In this document: one piece after another, positions 26,216 through 34,114 of the stretch
Position numbering within the stretch: the first letter of the stretch is position 1
How the letters are laid out: every line of letters begins with the position of its first letter
Source: Pseudonocardia alni
GTDB taxonomy: Bacteria; Actinomycetota; Actinomycetes; Mycobacteriales; Pseudonocardiaceae
Direction: 5' to 3'
Length of the DNA: 64,000 nucleotides
Assembly: GCF_002813375.1 (NCBI RefSeq)
Contig: NZ_PHUJ01000003.1
Span: forward strand, 3,968,001 to 4,032,000
The notes under the pieces: model-generated
Seen by the model: the letters and a program-made list of their open reading frames with translations, nothing else
Database searches by the model: none
Told to the model about the DNA's origin: nothing
Translations under genes and position numbers: made by a program

Positions 26216-28093
26216 TCAGCCGATGTAGCTGATCCCGAACGCATCGATCTTGCGGTAGAGCGAGGACCGGGCGATCCCCAGCAGCTCGGCGGCCTGGTAG
26301 CGGTTGCCGCGCGCCTCGTAGAGGGCCTGGATGATCACGTCGCACTGCGCCGCCTCGAGCATCGACATCCGCGGTGCGCCGCCGGTGAAGCACGACGACG
26401 GCAGGTCCGGTGCCTGCACCACGCCGACCGGCTTGCGGGCGATGACGTAGCGCAGCACGTCCTCCAGCTCACGCAGGTTCCCCGGCCAGGCGTAGCCCTC
26501 CAGGACCCGCAGCACCTGCATGCTCAGGCTCAGCGACCGGCCGCCTGACAGCGAGTGCAGCACCGACCGCGCAAGGTCGCCGAGCTCGTCGGCCCGGTAC
26601 CGGAGCGCGGGCACCCGGACCGTGTCGTGGAAGTGGCGCAGCAGCAGCCCGTAGGGCCGGGTGGCGTCGACCGAAGGGGTGTCGATGCACCCGACGACCG
26701 TCGGTGCCGCGGGTGTGGCCACCAGCACCCGCAGCGACTCGTCGAGGCGCCGCGCGGCGACCGACCCGAGCAGCGGGAGCCGGCGCAGGACGAGCAGCCG
26801 CGGCCGGTCCCCGTCGGTGCCGCGGACCGTCGGCAGGAGGGGGCCTCCGGACTCCGCGATCCGCGCGCAGTCGAGCACCTGCACCGACCCGGACGGGTGG
26901 CTGCGGCGGAACTGCTCGACGGCCAGGGTCTGCTTCCCGACCCCCGGCTCGCCGACGAGGAGCAGGTGCCTGGTCCGGGCGGCGACCGCGGCCGCGACGT
27001 CGCGGCGGGCGCGCAGGTAGGGGCTGAGCAGCTCGCGGTTCGCGCGGCGCCGCACCTCGGCGGCGGCGCCGTCGGCGTGCGCGTCCCGGAAGTCGGCCGC
27101 GAAGTCGCGGCGGGCGGTCGGTGCGACGTGCGACCCCTGGCGGCGCATCGCGTCCGTCGTGCGGGACCCGGCCGGTACGGGAAGGCTGCGCCGTCCGGAG
27201 CTGACGTGGCCCACGACGGCGGCGCCGTCGCGGACGACGGAGGTGACGACGTCGTCGCGGCGGCCCGACGGGAGCTCGGCCGTGGACCCGGCGGGTGGCG
27301 GGTCTGCGAGAGCGGCGTCGGCGAGCGCCCGGTCGAGCAGGTGGTCCCGGTCCTCGCGGGGCAGGGCCCGGAACCCGGGGCTGCACAGGGTCGCCCGGCC
27401 GTCGGTCGCGACGACCCACTCCGCGCCGGAGCGTGCGCAGACGTCGTCGAAGCGGGCGTGCAGCATCCGCCCGGACCGGTGCTCGCGGTCCCGGACGCGC
27501 TCGCCGACCTGGCGGGCCAGCTCGGCGGCGACGGCCGCGCGCAACGCCGACGCGCCGCCCGGCGCCGACAGGTGCGCCACGACCACCACCGTCTGCGGTG
27601 CCGCGTCGGTGTCGGACGGTACCGGCGCGGCGGCCTCGGTGAGGCAGGCGAGGTCGGGGTGCAGGTGCTCGGGACCGTCGACCCGGGCGGCGCGACCGGT
27701 GGCCCGCACGAGCGCGGACGCCGTCGTCGCCACGTCCTGCTCGGCGATCCGGAAGCCCGGTGCGACGAGGACGGCGTCGAGCAGCGCGGCGAGGTCCGGG
27801 CAGGCGTCGCGGCGGACGCGGACGATCCCGTCACCGTCGACGAGCAGCACCGCGCAGTCCAGGCGGGCAGTGCCGTCGAGGAAGCGGTCGAACACCTCCT
27901 CGGCCTCGGCGACCGCGGCGGGCCCGGGTTCGTGGCCGACGTAGGTCGCGGACCGGGCGAGGTCGACGCCCAGGTCGAGAGACCGCTGCCAGGACTCCGC
28001 GACGACCGGGCGGACCCGGGCACCCACGTCACCGACGTGCCGGGCGTGCCGCACCCGCCGCGCGGCCGCCTCGACCCCGGCGCCGGTATCCAC
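26216..28093 (-). CDS. GAF/Fis-type (AcoR-like) transcriptional activator no. 2
   Basis: A 625-residue activator: N-terminal sensor domain (about 20-330, including VAESWQRSLDLGVD, the usual AcoR opening), an AAA+ module, and a C-terminal Fis helix-turn-helix (NRYQAAELLGIARSSLYRK). The Walker A is intact (GEPGVGKQT), unlike the first activator, but GAFTGA is missing; AWPGNLRELEDVLRYV is retained. It is encoded directly upstream of the alcohol dehydrogenase on the same strand, with palindromes between. GTG 28093 gives the family N terminus; longer reading frames upstream are low-complexity. Confidence 0.85.
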   Translation of the reverse strand: MDTGAGVEAAARRVRHARHVGDVGARVRPVVAESWQRSLDLGVDLARSATYVGHEPGPAAVAEAEEVFDRFLDGTARLDCAVLLVDGDGIVRVRRDACPDLAALLDAVLVAPGFRIAEQDVATTASALVRATGRAARVDGPEHLHPDLACLTEAAAPVPSDTDAAPQTVVVVAHLSAPGGASALRAAVAAELARQVGERVRDREHRSGRMLHARFDDVCARSGAEWVVATDGRATLCSPGFRALPREDRDHLLDRALADAALADPPPAGSTAELPSGRRDDVVTSVVRDGAAVVGHVSSGRRSLPVPAGSRTTDAMRRQGSHVAPTARRDFAADFRDAHADGAAAEVRRRANRELLSPYLRARRDVAAAVAARTRHLLLVGEPGVGKQTLAVEQFRRSHPSGSVQVLDCARIAESGGPLLPTVRGTDGDRPRLLVLRRLPLLGSVAARRLDESLRVLVATPAAPTVVGCIDTPSVDATRPYGLLLRHFHDTVRVPALRYRADELGDLARSVLHSLSGGRSLSLSMQVLRVLEGYAWPGNLRELEDVLRYVIARKPVGVVQAPDLPSSCFTGGAPRMSMLEAAQCDVIIQALYEARGNRYQAAELLGIARSSLYRKIDAFGISYIG

Positions 28094-28424
28094 GGGCCGA
28101 GCGTAGCCAGCCGGCGCCCCGCCCCGCGAGGATCGTTGACACCCGCCCGCCCCGCGGGGAGCACGGTGACGACCTCGGCCCGGGGGCGTGGCGACGGACC
28201 CGCGCGGCCGGCCCGATCGGCGTACCGTCGAGGCCACGGCCCTGTGCTGCTGGACAGCCGGATGCCCCGCAGTCCGGGGCACGCACGAACCGGAGGATCC
28301 GCCGGGGTTCCCGGGTCCACACGGCGACGCGTCCTGCTCCGCCGTGACCACGCCCGTGTCCCGCCGGACGGCCGCCCTGCAGGGCGCCGCCCGCCGGCCC
28401 GCGGCGGCCGAACGGAGCCACACC
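28094..28424. other. Divergent intergenic region, no gene seen
   Basis: This 331-bp stretch separates the divergent activator and DUF5994 genes. Open frames here are low-complexity and arginine/proline-rich on both strands. I see no clear promoter or dyad of note, though it must hold both promoters. Confidence 0.6.
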
Positions 28425-28886
28425 GTGAGCGATTCCCGCACCCCGTCACCCACCCGCCCCGCCGCCCCGCCGCGCCCGTCCGCGGCGCGTGTCGCGCTGA
28501 AGGAGGACCCGAGGCCGGTCGGGGAGGTCGACGGGGCGTGGTGGCCGCGCTCGCGCGTCCTGGTCGACGAGCTGCGTGAGCTCGGCGCGGGGGTCGGCGA
28601 CCGGCTCGGCCCGGTGACCCGGGTCGGGTACAGCCTGCGGACCTGGTCGTCGGTGCCGCGCCGGACGACGACCGACGGACACCTGATCCGCCTCGGCGGC
28701 TTCGCCAGCACCCCGCCCGACGTCGTCGACGTGTTCGGGGTGCACGGCCGGCTGTGCCTGCTCGTCGTGCCGCCGGAGAGCTCGGACGCCGACGCGCGGC
28801 GCTGCCTCGACCGGGCGTCGGCCGCCGGGAACGACGACGACGTCGCGACGCTGCTGGCCGGAGTCGGGACCCGCGCGACCGCCTGA
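28425..28886 (+). CDS. DUF5994 family protein
   Basis: A 153-residue cytosolic protein. Core landmarks DGAWWPRSRVLVDELREL, GPVTRVGYSLRTW, VHGRLCLLVVPPESS and DADARRCLDRASAAGNDDD are those of the actinobacterial DUF5994 family, of unknown function and often associated with stress-response genes. GTG 28425 follows CGGAG; the first 20 residues are a disordered proline-rich leader. It is followed by a strong hairpin shared with the convergent SDR gene. Confidence 0.8.
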   Translation: MSDSRTPSPTRPAAPPRPSAARVALKEDPRPVGEVDGAWWPRSRVLVDELRELGAGVGDRLGPVTRVGYSLRTWSSVPRRTTTDGHLIRLGGFASTPPDVVDVFGVHGRLCLLVVPPESSDADARRCLDRASAAGNDDDVATLLAGVGTRATA

Positions 28887-28941
28887 GCGTGTCGTGAGAT
28901 CCGGAGGGCCGGCTCTCGAGATCCTCTGCCGGTCGGAAGGC

Positions 28942-28980
28942 GGCTTCCCCCTCCCCATCACCACCGGAGCGGGGGAAGCC
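28942..28980. terminator. Bidirectional terminator hairpin
   Basis: Perfect 10-bp arms (GGCTTCCCCC at 28942-28951, GGGGGAAGCC at 28971-28980) with a 19-nt loop lie between convergent stops at 28886 and 29036. Confidence 0.6.
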
Positions 28981-29035
28981 GTCGTCGTCAGGCAGCCACA
29001 CCCACCGGTCCCGGGCAGCCTCTCGGGGAGCACGG

Positions 29036-29875
29036 CTAGGCGGGGAAATCCGCGCTGCGGGACAGATCTTCGTTCACCCGCAGGTCGGCCAGGTCCTTCT
29101 CCAGCGCATCGGTCACGGCGTCGTATCCGCTGTTGCCCAGGACCAGCCGGCGGGGCGGCGGATCCTGGGACATCGCCGTGATCACCGCACGGGCACCGCG
29201 GTGGGGGTCGCCGGGCTGCAGACCGTCCATCCCGACGAAGACGGCCCGGACCTGCTCCAGCATCTCGTGGTACACCGGGATCGCCTCCTCGACGGCGTCG
29301 TCGGCGAATCCGGCGTAGGCGTTGGTGCGGAACGCTCCCGGTTCGACGGTCAACACGGAGATGCCCTGTGCGGCGACCTCGTCGCGCAGCGCGTCGGTGA
29401 CGGCTTCGACGGCGAACTTCGTCGCGCTGTAGTAGCCGAATCCGGGCGCCGAGATGAGCCCGGCCACCGAGGACACGTTGACGACCCACCCGTCGCCGCG
29501 GGCGCGCATCCCCGGCAGCACCGCGCGGGTCACGGAGAGCACGGCGAAGAAGTTCAGCTCGAACATCGACCGCATCGCGGACTCGTCCATCGCCTCGATG
29601 GATCCGTACCAGCCGCGGCCGGCGTTGTTGACCAGCACGTCGATACCGCCGAAGTGCTCCTCGGCTGCTCGTACCGCGCGCTGCACCTGTGTCGCGTCGG
29701 TGAGTTCCAGCGGCACGACGAGAACGCGATCACCGTACTGGTCCGCCCACGTCACCAACTCCTGCGGGCGGCGGGAGGTCACCACCACGCGGTCACCGGT
29801 GTCGAGCGCCGCCTCGGCGAAGGCCATCCCGAAGTTGCCGGGCGTGCCACCGGTGATGAACCATCGCCGTGTCAC
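29036..29875 (-). CDS. Short-chain dehydrogenase/reductase (SDR)
   Basis: A 279-residue SDR. The cofactor motif TGGTPGNFG departs from the standard TGxxxGIG; NNAG, the catalytic serine (NVSS) and YYSATK are present. TSRRP after strand 2 points to NADP(H). GTG 29875 overlaps the stop of the SnoaL-like gene (GTGA), so the two are coupled. Family members act on small ketones, alcohols or quinones. It is in a set with a divergent MerR regulator. Codons here use more A/T-ending triplets than neighbours, hinting at different ancestry. Confidence 0.88.
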   Translation of the reverse strand: MTRRWFITGGTPGNFGMAFAEAALDTGDRVVVTSRRPQELVTWADQYGDRVLVVPLELTDATQVQRAVRAAEEHFGGIDVLVNNAGRGWYGSIEAMDESAMRSMFELNFFAVLSVTRAVLPGMRARGDGWVVNVSSVAGLISAPGFGYYSATKFAVEAVTDALRDEVAAQGISVLTVEPGAFRTNAYAGFADDAVEEAIPVYHEMLEQVRAVFVGMDGLQPGDPHRGARAVITAMSQDPPPRRLVLGNSGYDAVTDALEKDLADLRVNEDLSRSADFPA

Positions 29876-30213
29876 GGCTCGATCACCAGCCGACTGATCA
29901 CTGCACCATCGAGGGTGAAACGGTAGTTCAGATCGACGACCCCACCCGGGAAGTCGCCCTCCAGATGCTGCCCGACGTCGACGCCTCGGTCGGTCGTGGA
30001 CGCACCGCTGAACTCGGCGGTGTAGGTGTACCCGGTGGCCGCGGTCGCCAGCCAGGCCTCGATCTCCTCGGTGCCCGCGTGGTCGCGCCCGTCATCGGTC
30101 ACCACGGCATCGGAGGTGAAGGTGGCGAGGGCCCGATCGAACTCCTGGGAGTCGAGTGCGGTCATGAACGTCTTCACGGTTTCCGGGAGTGCTTCCCATT
30201 CTGCTGTGGACAT
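29872..30213 (-). CDS. SnoaL-like (NTF2-fold) protein
   Basis: A 113-residue protein with the NTF2-fold pattern: helix TVKTFMTALDSQEFDRALATF, then AVVTDDGRDHAGTEEIEAWL, then strands ending with YRFTLDGAVISRLVIEP. Such proteins can be small isomerases, hydrolases or accessory proteins; the catalytic residues are not conserved enough to tell. Its ATG is the expected +1 of a MerR-type promoter. It overlaps the SDR gene by 4 bases. Confidence 0.82.
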   Translation of the reverse strand: MSTAEWEALPETVKTFMTALDSQEFDRALATFTSDAVVTDDGRDHAGTEEIEAWLATAATGYTYTAEFSGASTTDRGVDVGQHLEGDFPGGVVDLNYRFTLDGAVISRLVIEP

Positions 30214-30219
30214 GGCCCC

Positions 30220-30250
30220 ACGGTGGAGCTTCCCGTGAGGGGAAGGTCAA
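30220..30250 (-). promoter_or_regulatory. MerR-type leaderless promoter of SnoaL-SDR
   Basis: On the minus strand TTGACC lies at 30250-30245 and a 19-bp spacer carries CTTCCC...GGGAAG arms. The start codon A (30213) is 37 nt from the first T of the -35. It is one of two opposed MerR-type promoters in this 134-bp divergent region. Confidence 0.65.
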
Positions 30251-30276
30251 CCCGTGGTCCCGAGCATCCCGCGATG

Positions 30277-30307
30277 TTGACCTTGCCCTGGGGGGAGGCT
30301 CCAGGAT
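30277..30307 (+). promoter_or_regulatory. MerR-type promoter of the merR gene
   Basis: TTGACC (30277-30282), 19-bp spacer, and CAGGAT (30302-30307). The dyad is weaker than the others (CCC...GGG core). The expected +1 is near 30314, giving about 34 nt of leader with AGAGGAGGA before ATG 30348. Confidence 0.5.
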
Positions 30308-30347
30308 CGCCTCGTCCGACAGGCGACGCGACGTAGAGGAGGACGCC

Positions 30348-31175
30348 ATGGGGGCCCAGGTCTCGATCGGTGACTTCGCGCTGATGACCGGTCTGAGCCG
30401 TAAGGCACTACGCCACTATCACGACATCGGCATTCTCGAACCGGCCCAAATCGACCCCGGCACCGGCTACCGCTTCTACGACACCGGCCAGGTCGACCAT
30501 GCGCACATCATCCGCCGGTTCCGCTCCCTGGGCATGTCCATCCCCGACATCAAGGCGCTCCTGAGCACCGACGACGCCGGGGCCCGCACCGAGATCATCA
30601 CCACCCATCTCGAGCAGATGGAGGCTGCGCTCGCGCAGACCCGTGACACCGTGGGGGCGTTGCGTGAACTGCTCGCCCCGGCGAGCCCTCCCTCCGACGT
30701 CACGTTGCGCCACGAGCCGGCGCTCGCCGTGTGGTCCGTCAGCGCCACCATCGACGTCTCCGAGATCGACGACTGGTTCGCAGCGGCACTGCGGACACTG
30801 CACCGGGCTGTCGCCACGGCCGCAGGCGCGCCCGACGCGGTGGTGCCGGGCGGCCTCTACGAGAGAGCGCTGTTCCTCGAACAGCAGGGCCGCGCAACCC
30901 TGTTCGTCCCCGCACCACCATCGGTCGATCCGCCAGAGGGTGTCCGGGCCGAGGTCCTCCCCAGGACCGAGTTCGCGGTGCTCACCCATCCGGGCGGCCA
31001 CGATGGCATCGACCGCAGTTACGCGGCCCTGGGGATCTATGTCAACGAGCATCTGATCAGCAGTCAGGGGCCCATTCGCGAACACTACTTCGGCGGCACC
31101 CCTACAGATCCGGCCCGGTTCACCGCCACCGAGATCTGTTGGCCGATCTTCGGTACCGCCGCCTCGTCGGCATGA
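30348..31175 (+). CDS. MerR-family regulator with GyrI-like effector domain
   Basis: A 275-residue regulator of the BltR/TipA type. The N-terminal winged helix is IGDFALMTGLSRKALRHYHDIGIL, followed by GYRFYDTGQV and a dimer helix (about 75-110). The C-terminal ~150 residues show the GyrI/AraC-effector fold (YVNEHLI...GPIREHYFGG...ATEICWPI). It should respond to an amphipathic organic ligand. It is divergent from the SnoaL-SDR pair and likely controls it and itself through two opposed promoters. AGAGGAGGA before the ATG is a strong ribosome site. Confidence 0.9.
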   Translation: MGAQVSIGDFALMTGLSRKALRHYHDIGILEPAQIDPGTGYRFYDTGQVDHAHIIRRFRSLGMSIPDIKALLSTDDAGARTEIITTHLEQMEAALAQTRDTVGALRELLAPASPPSDVTLRHEPALAVWSVSATIDVSEIDDWFAAALRTLHRAVATAAGAPDAVVPGGLYERALFLEQQGRATLFVPAPPSVDPPEGVRAEVLPRTEFAVLTHPGGHDGIDRSYAALGIYVNEHLISSQGPIREHYFGGTPTDPARFTATEICWPIFGTAASSA

Positions 31176-31190
31176 CAGGAGACCACTGAC

Positions 31191-31872
31191 GTGCACGACC
31201 GATTCGGCACCCGTGGGGCATGGCTCAACCCTGCACCGGGTGATGCCCCTCGTACCGACTACGCGCCTCGACCCGAGGCCGGGATATCGGACGATCTGGG
31301 TGGGAATCGGGGTGGCCCCGGACGGTGACCTGGTCCTGATCGAGCAGATGGTCGCCGCTACCGAGAGCGCGATCATCGTCCCCGCACACACTCGCCCTGC
31401 GCGGGAAATGCCGGGCGCCAACGCCTTCCTGGCTCCCGAACACAAGGTCGTACTGAGCCAGGACGCCGATCGGGGGCGGAGGACGGGCCGGCCTGCGGTG
31501 CAGAACCCCTACCTCGGCCTGCGCAACTACACTGACAACCTGCTGCGGCGCGGGTTCACCGACGCCGATATCGACGGATCGGGCAGAGACGCACTCATCG
31601 ACGCCCTGGTCGCTCACGGTTCCCCGGAGATGATCGACGCTCGGGTCGACGACCATCTCACCGCCGGCGCTGATCACCTCGGCATCCAGGTCCTGACCGA
31701 GGATCCCACCGCCTCACCCGTGCAGGCTTTCCGCGTCCTGGCCGAGCACCGTCACGCTCAGTGGGAACACGACGGCGCGGGACCGCTGGAGCAGGCCCCG
31801 GCCGCGATCGCGATCAGGGCTCCGGCGGCGGGTCCGCCAGCTCCCGTCGCACCGCGCGCAACAGGAACGTGA
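31191..31872 (+). pseudogene. Remnant of LLM-class F420-dependent oxidoreductase
   Basis: A GTG at 31191 has AGGAGA before it and opens a frame reading RGAWLNPAPGDAPRTD, a family-like N terminus, but that frame stops at 31328. The +1 frame then continues the same protein (GYRTIWVGIG...LVLIEQMVAATESAIIV), skips roughly 100 or more residues of the expected barrel, and resumes with APEHKVVLSQD, NPYLGLRNYTDNLLRRGFT and GADHLGIQVL, the C-terminal landmarks of the LLM family. So there is one frameshift and one internal deletion. The last ~40 codons run into DNA opposite the next gene. It was probably the last gene of the merR transcript. Confidence 0.72.
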
Positions 31873-32149
31873 GCGCGCAGGGGTGGCCGGAGTCGACCGA
31901 CGGCGCCGTGCGCCACAGCCACAGGAAGCAGCGCTCCGTCGCCTCCGTGGCCCGGTCCTGGTCCTGCAACGCGGTGAACAGCGTCCCGAAGACCAGCGCC
32001 CCGGTGGCGTCGTACAACCGGCGCAGCGCGTCCAGGTCCCCGCCGCGGATCCCGCGCAGCAGCCCTGCGAGCTCCCGCGCGCCGGGGACCACACTGTCGG
32101 GATCCGGTCGCAGCTCCGCCGGAGTCCGCCTGTCGCCTTCGTGACCCAC
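31814..32149 (-). CDS. Sigma-70 region 2-like protein without region 4
   Basis: A 111-residue protein. Its core DLDALRRLYDATGALVFGTLFTALQDQDRATEATERCFLWLWRTA follows the region 2 pattern of ECF sigma factors (core-binding and -10 contact), then FLLRAVRREL. There is no region 4 helix-turn-helix: the gene stops right after region 2, and no region-4-like sequence follows in another frame. It might be a modulator of a sigma factor, an anti-sigma decoy, or a truncated gene. Its 3' end overlaps the decayed oxidoreductase on the other strand. Confidence 0.55.
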   Translation of the reverse strand: MGHEGDRRTPAELRPDPDSVVPGARELAGLLRGIRGGDLDALRRLYDATGALVFGTLFTALQDQDRATEATERCFLWLWRTAPSVDSGHPCALTFLLRAVRRELADPPPEP

Positions 32150-32394
32150 GCCTGCCCCATCACCGTCGGAACGTCGCCGGGGTCAGGGGCGGCGGATGCG
32201 CTTCTCGTACGGTCGGGAGACCGTGGTGCGAACGCTACCGCCGTGTCCCGCGGGCCGCATGAATCGTCGAGGCCCGGGGTGATGGCCGCGGGCAGCGCCC
32301 CCGCCGTGTACCAGGCTGCTCCGCCACGCCCGCGGCGCGACCGGGCGCGAACGGGCACGACACCGAGAACGTGGCCCTGCGGGACATCGGACCC

Positions 32395-32976
32395 TCACCG
32401 GCCCACGGGGTCGCGCAGGATCGTCCGCAGGTGGTCCTGCGGCGTGCTCGCGGTGAACGGGTCGAGATGGATCTCGTGGTGGTCGCCGACCCGGCGCAAT
32501 CCGTGGCCCGCGGCGAACGAGCCCAGGTCGGCGAGGGTCCGCCGCTCGTCGGCGAACGGGCCGTGGTGCAGGACCTGTACGACCAGGCGTTCGGGCAGCG
32601 TGTGCAGCTCGACGTCCGCCCCGTCCGCCGCGGCGGCGAGCTCGGCATCGGTCGTCGCCGGGTCGACCTGTGCGAGCACCCGGTACTCCAGGTCGTCGAC
32701 CGGGTTGATCCAGTAGAAGTCCGCGATCCCGACCGGGGCCGAGCCCTCGGGGTACCGGTAGAGGATCTCCACGACGGCCCCGGCGCCGGGCACCCGCCGC
32801 GCGGGAGGCAGCGCGCGCTCCACCGTGCGCACGGTCCGCTTCGCCCGGTGGAACGCCTCGGTGCCGGGGCGCCCGCTGCCGCGCAGCGAGACGAAGGTCG
32901 TGGCGGGCGCGACGACCAGCTCCGGCTCGTCGGCGGCGGCCAGGTGCGGGGTCGTGGGCACGGCATCGGTGGTCAT
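32395..32976 (-). CDS. GyrI-like small-molecule-binding protein
   Basis: A 193-residue single-domain GyrI-type protein: FVSLRGSGRPGTEAFHRA near the N terminus, YRYPEGSAPVGIADFYW in the middle, and LVVQVLHHGPFADERRTLADL then a HEIHLDPF segment at the end, the order seen in GyrI-like/effector-binding proteins. It could be a hydrolase of the GyrI class or a ligand sink. It is divergent from the WYL regulator over 91 bp, which contains the regulator's probable operator, so it is a likely target. Confidence 0.85.
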   Translation of the reverse strand: MTTDAVPTTPHLAAADEPELVVAPATTFVSLRGSGRPGTEAFHRAKRTVRTVERALPPARRVPGAGAVVEILYRYPEGSAPVGIADFYWINPVDDLEYRVLAQVDPATTDAELAAAADGADVELHTLPERLVVQVLHHGPFADERRTLADLGSFAAGHGLRRVGDHHEIHLDPFTASTPQDHLRTILRDPVGR

Positions 32977-33033
32977 CGGGATCCTTCCGGTGGGGAGTCG
33001 CGGTACCGCCGACGGTAGGAGCGGTTGTGGACC

Positions 33034-33057
33034 GTTCCCGTCCGGAACCCGGACCTA
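33034..33057. promoter_or_regulatory. WYL regulator operator, copy 1
   Basis: GTTCC (33034-33038) and GGAAC (33044-33048) form a dyad, and GTCCGGAACC followed by GGACCTA (33040-33057) recurs at 34065-34081 upstream of the next gene. It lies between the GyrI-like gene and the WYL gene. TATCCT at 33056-33061 could be a -10 that makes the WYL mRNA leaderless. Confidence 0.5.
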
Positions 33058-33067
33058 TCCTGCGACG

Positions 33068-34030
33068 GTGCTCAGCGCCTCGCACCGGCTCCTCCAGCTC
33101 CTCACGGTCCTGTCGACCCGCCCGGAGTGGTCGGGTGCCGAGCTGGCGGACCGGCTGGGCGTGCACGAGCGGACCGTCCGCCGCGACGTCGTCAAGCTGC
33201 GTGAGCTCGGGTACGGCGTCGAGACCGCGACCGGCCCGTTCGGCGGGTACCGGCTCGTCGCCGGGTCCCGGACGCCCCCGCTGAGCCTCGACGACGACGA
33301 GGCGCTGGCCACCGCGATCGCGCTGCGGCGGCTCGCGTGGAGCCACCCCGACGGCGAGGGACGCGCGGCGCCGGCGGCCCTGCTCAAGCTGCGCCGGTCC
33401 CTGCCGTCCCGGGCCGCCGAGGCACTGGGCCGGTTCGACCTCGCGATCGCCGAGGCCGGGGTGCGGCCGGACGCCCATGGCGAGGTGGACCCGGAGACCC
33501 TGACCGCGCTCGCCGGCGCCTCCCGGACCCGCGACCGGGTCCGGTTCCGCTACCGCGACCGCCACGGGGCGGAGAGCACCCGCGCGGTGGAGCCGGAGCA
33601 GGTCGTCCGCACCGCCCACCGGTGGTACCTCGCCGCCTGGGATCTCGACCGCCGGGACTGGCGGGTGTTCCGGGTCGACCGCGTCGCGGCCGTCGCCGTC
33701 ACCGGCCGGGCGGACCCGCGCCGCAGGGAGGTCGACGCGACGGCGCTGGTCGAGGAGGCGATCACCACCACGCCCTACGCGACCTACGCCGAGGTCGAGA
33801 TCCACCGCTCCCTCGACGAGACCCGAGCACTGCTCCCGGCGAGCATCGCGCGGCACCGCGCCGACGGCCCGGACCGGACCCTGAGCACGGTCGGCGGCCT
33901 CGACGCACGGTGGATCGCGGAGTTCCTGCTCCGGCTCGGGGTTCCGTTCCGGGTACTCGGACCCGACGAGGTCCGCGAGCACGTCGTGGCCCGGCTGGAG
34001 GAGCTGCTGGCGCTGCAGCACAACCCGTGA
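33068..34030 (+). CDS. YafY/WYL-domain transcriptional regulator
   Basis: A 320-residue regulator. The N-terminal winged helix is LSTRPEWSGAELADRLGVHERTVRRDVVKLRELGY; the WYL domain (about 150-230) includes RWYLAAWDLDRRDWRVFRVDRV; the C-terminal WCX part follows. GTG 33068 begins the helix-turn-helix directly. Its neighbours, the divergent GyrI-like gene and the downstream MazG-like gene, each have a related GTTCCGG dyad in front, so they are its probable regulon. Confidence 0.9.
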   Translation: MLSASHRLLQLLTVLSTRPEWSGAELADRLGVHERTVRRDVVKLRELGYGVETATGPFGGYRLVAGSRTPPLSLDDDEALATAIALRRLAWSHPDGEGRAAPAALLKLRRSLPSRAAEALGRFDLAIAEAGVRPDAHGEVDPETLTALAGASRTRDRVRFRYRDRHGAESTRAVEPEQVVRTAHRWYLAAWDLDRRDWRVFRVDRVAAVAVTGRADPRRREVDATALVEEAITTTPYATYAEVEIHRSLDETRALLPASIARHRADGPDRTLSTVGGLDARWIAEFLLRLGVPFRVLGPDEVREHVVARLEELLALQHNP

Positions 34031-34045
34031 CGCGGGCCACCGTCG

Positions 34046-34076
34046 CCGGTTCCGGACAGGACCGGTCCGGAACCGG
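34046..34076. promoter_or_regulatory. WYL regulator operator, copy 2, possibly also a terminator
   Basis: A perfect 12-bp inverted repeat (CCGGTTCCGGAC at 34046-34057, GTCCGGAACCGG at 34065-34076) with a 7-nt loop. It contains the GTCCGGAACC segment shared with copy 1 and ends with the same GGACCTA. As RNA it could also form a hairpin at the end of the WYL transcript. Confidence 0.55.
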
Positions 34077-34114
34077 ACCTAGCGTCGTGGTCACACGAGA
34101 CGAGGGGCGTGACC

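Noticed and set aside
28094..28424. Stress-sigma promoter for the DUF5994 gene
   Set aside because: A GGCGTAC-like segment is present, but no -35 partner at the required spacing was seen.
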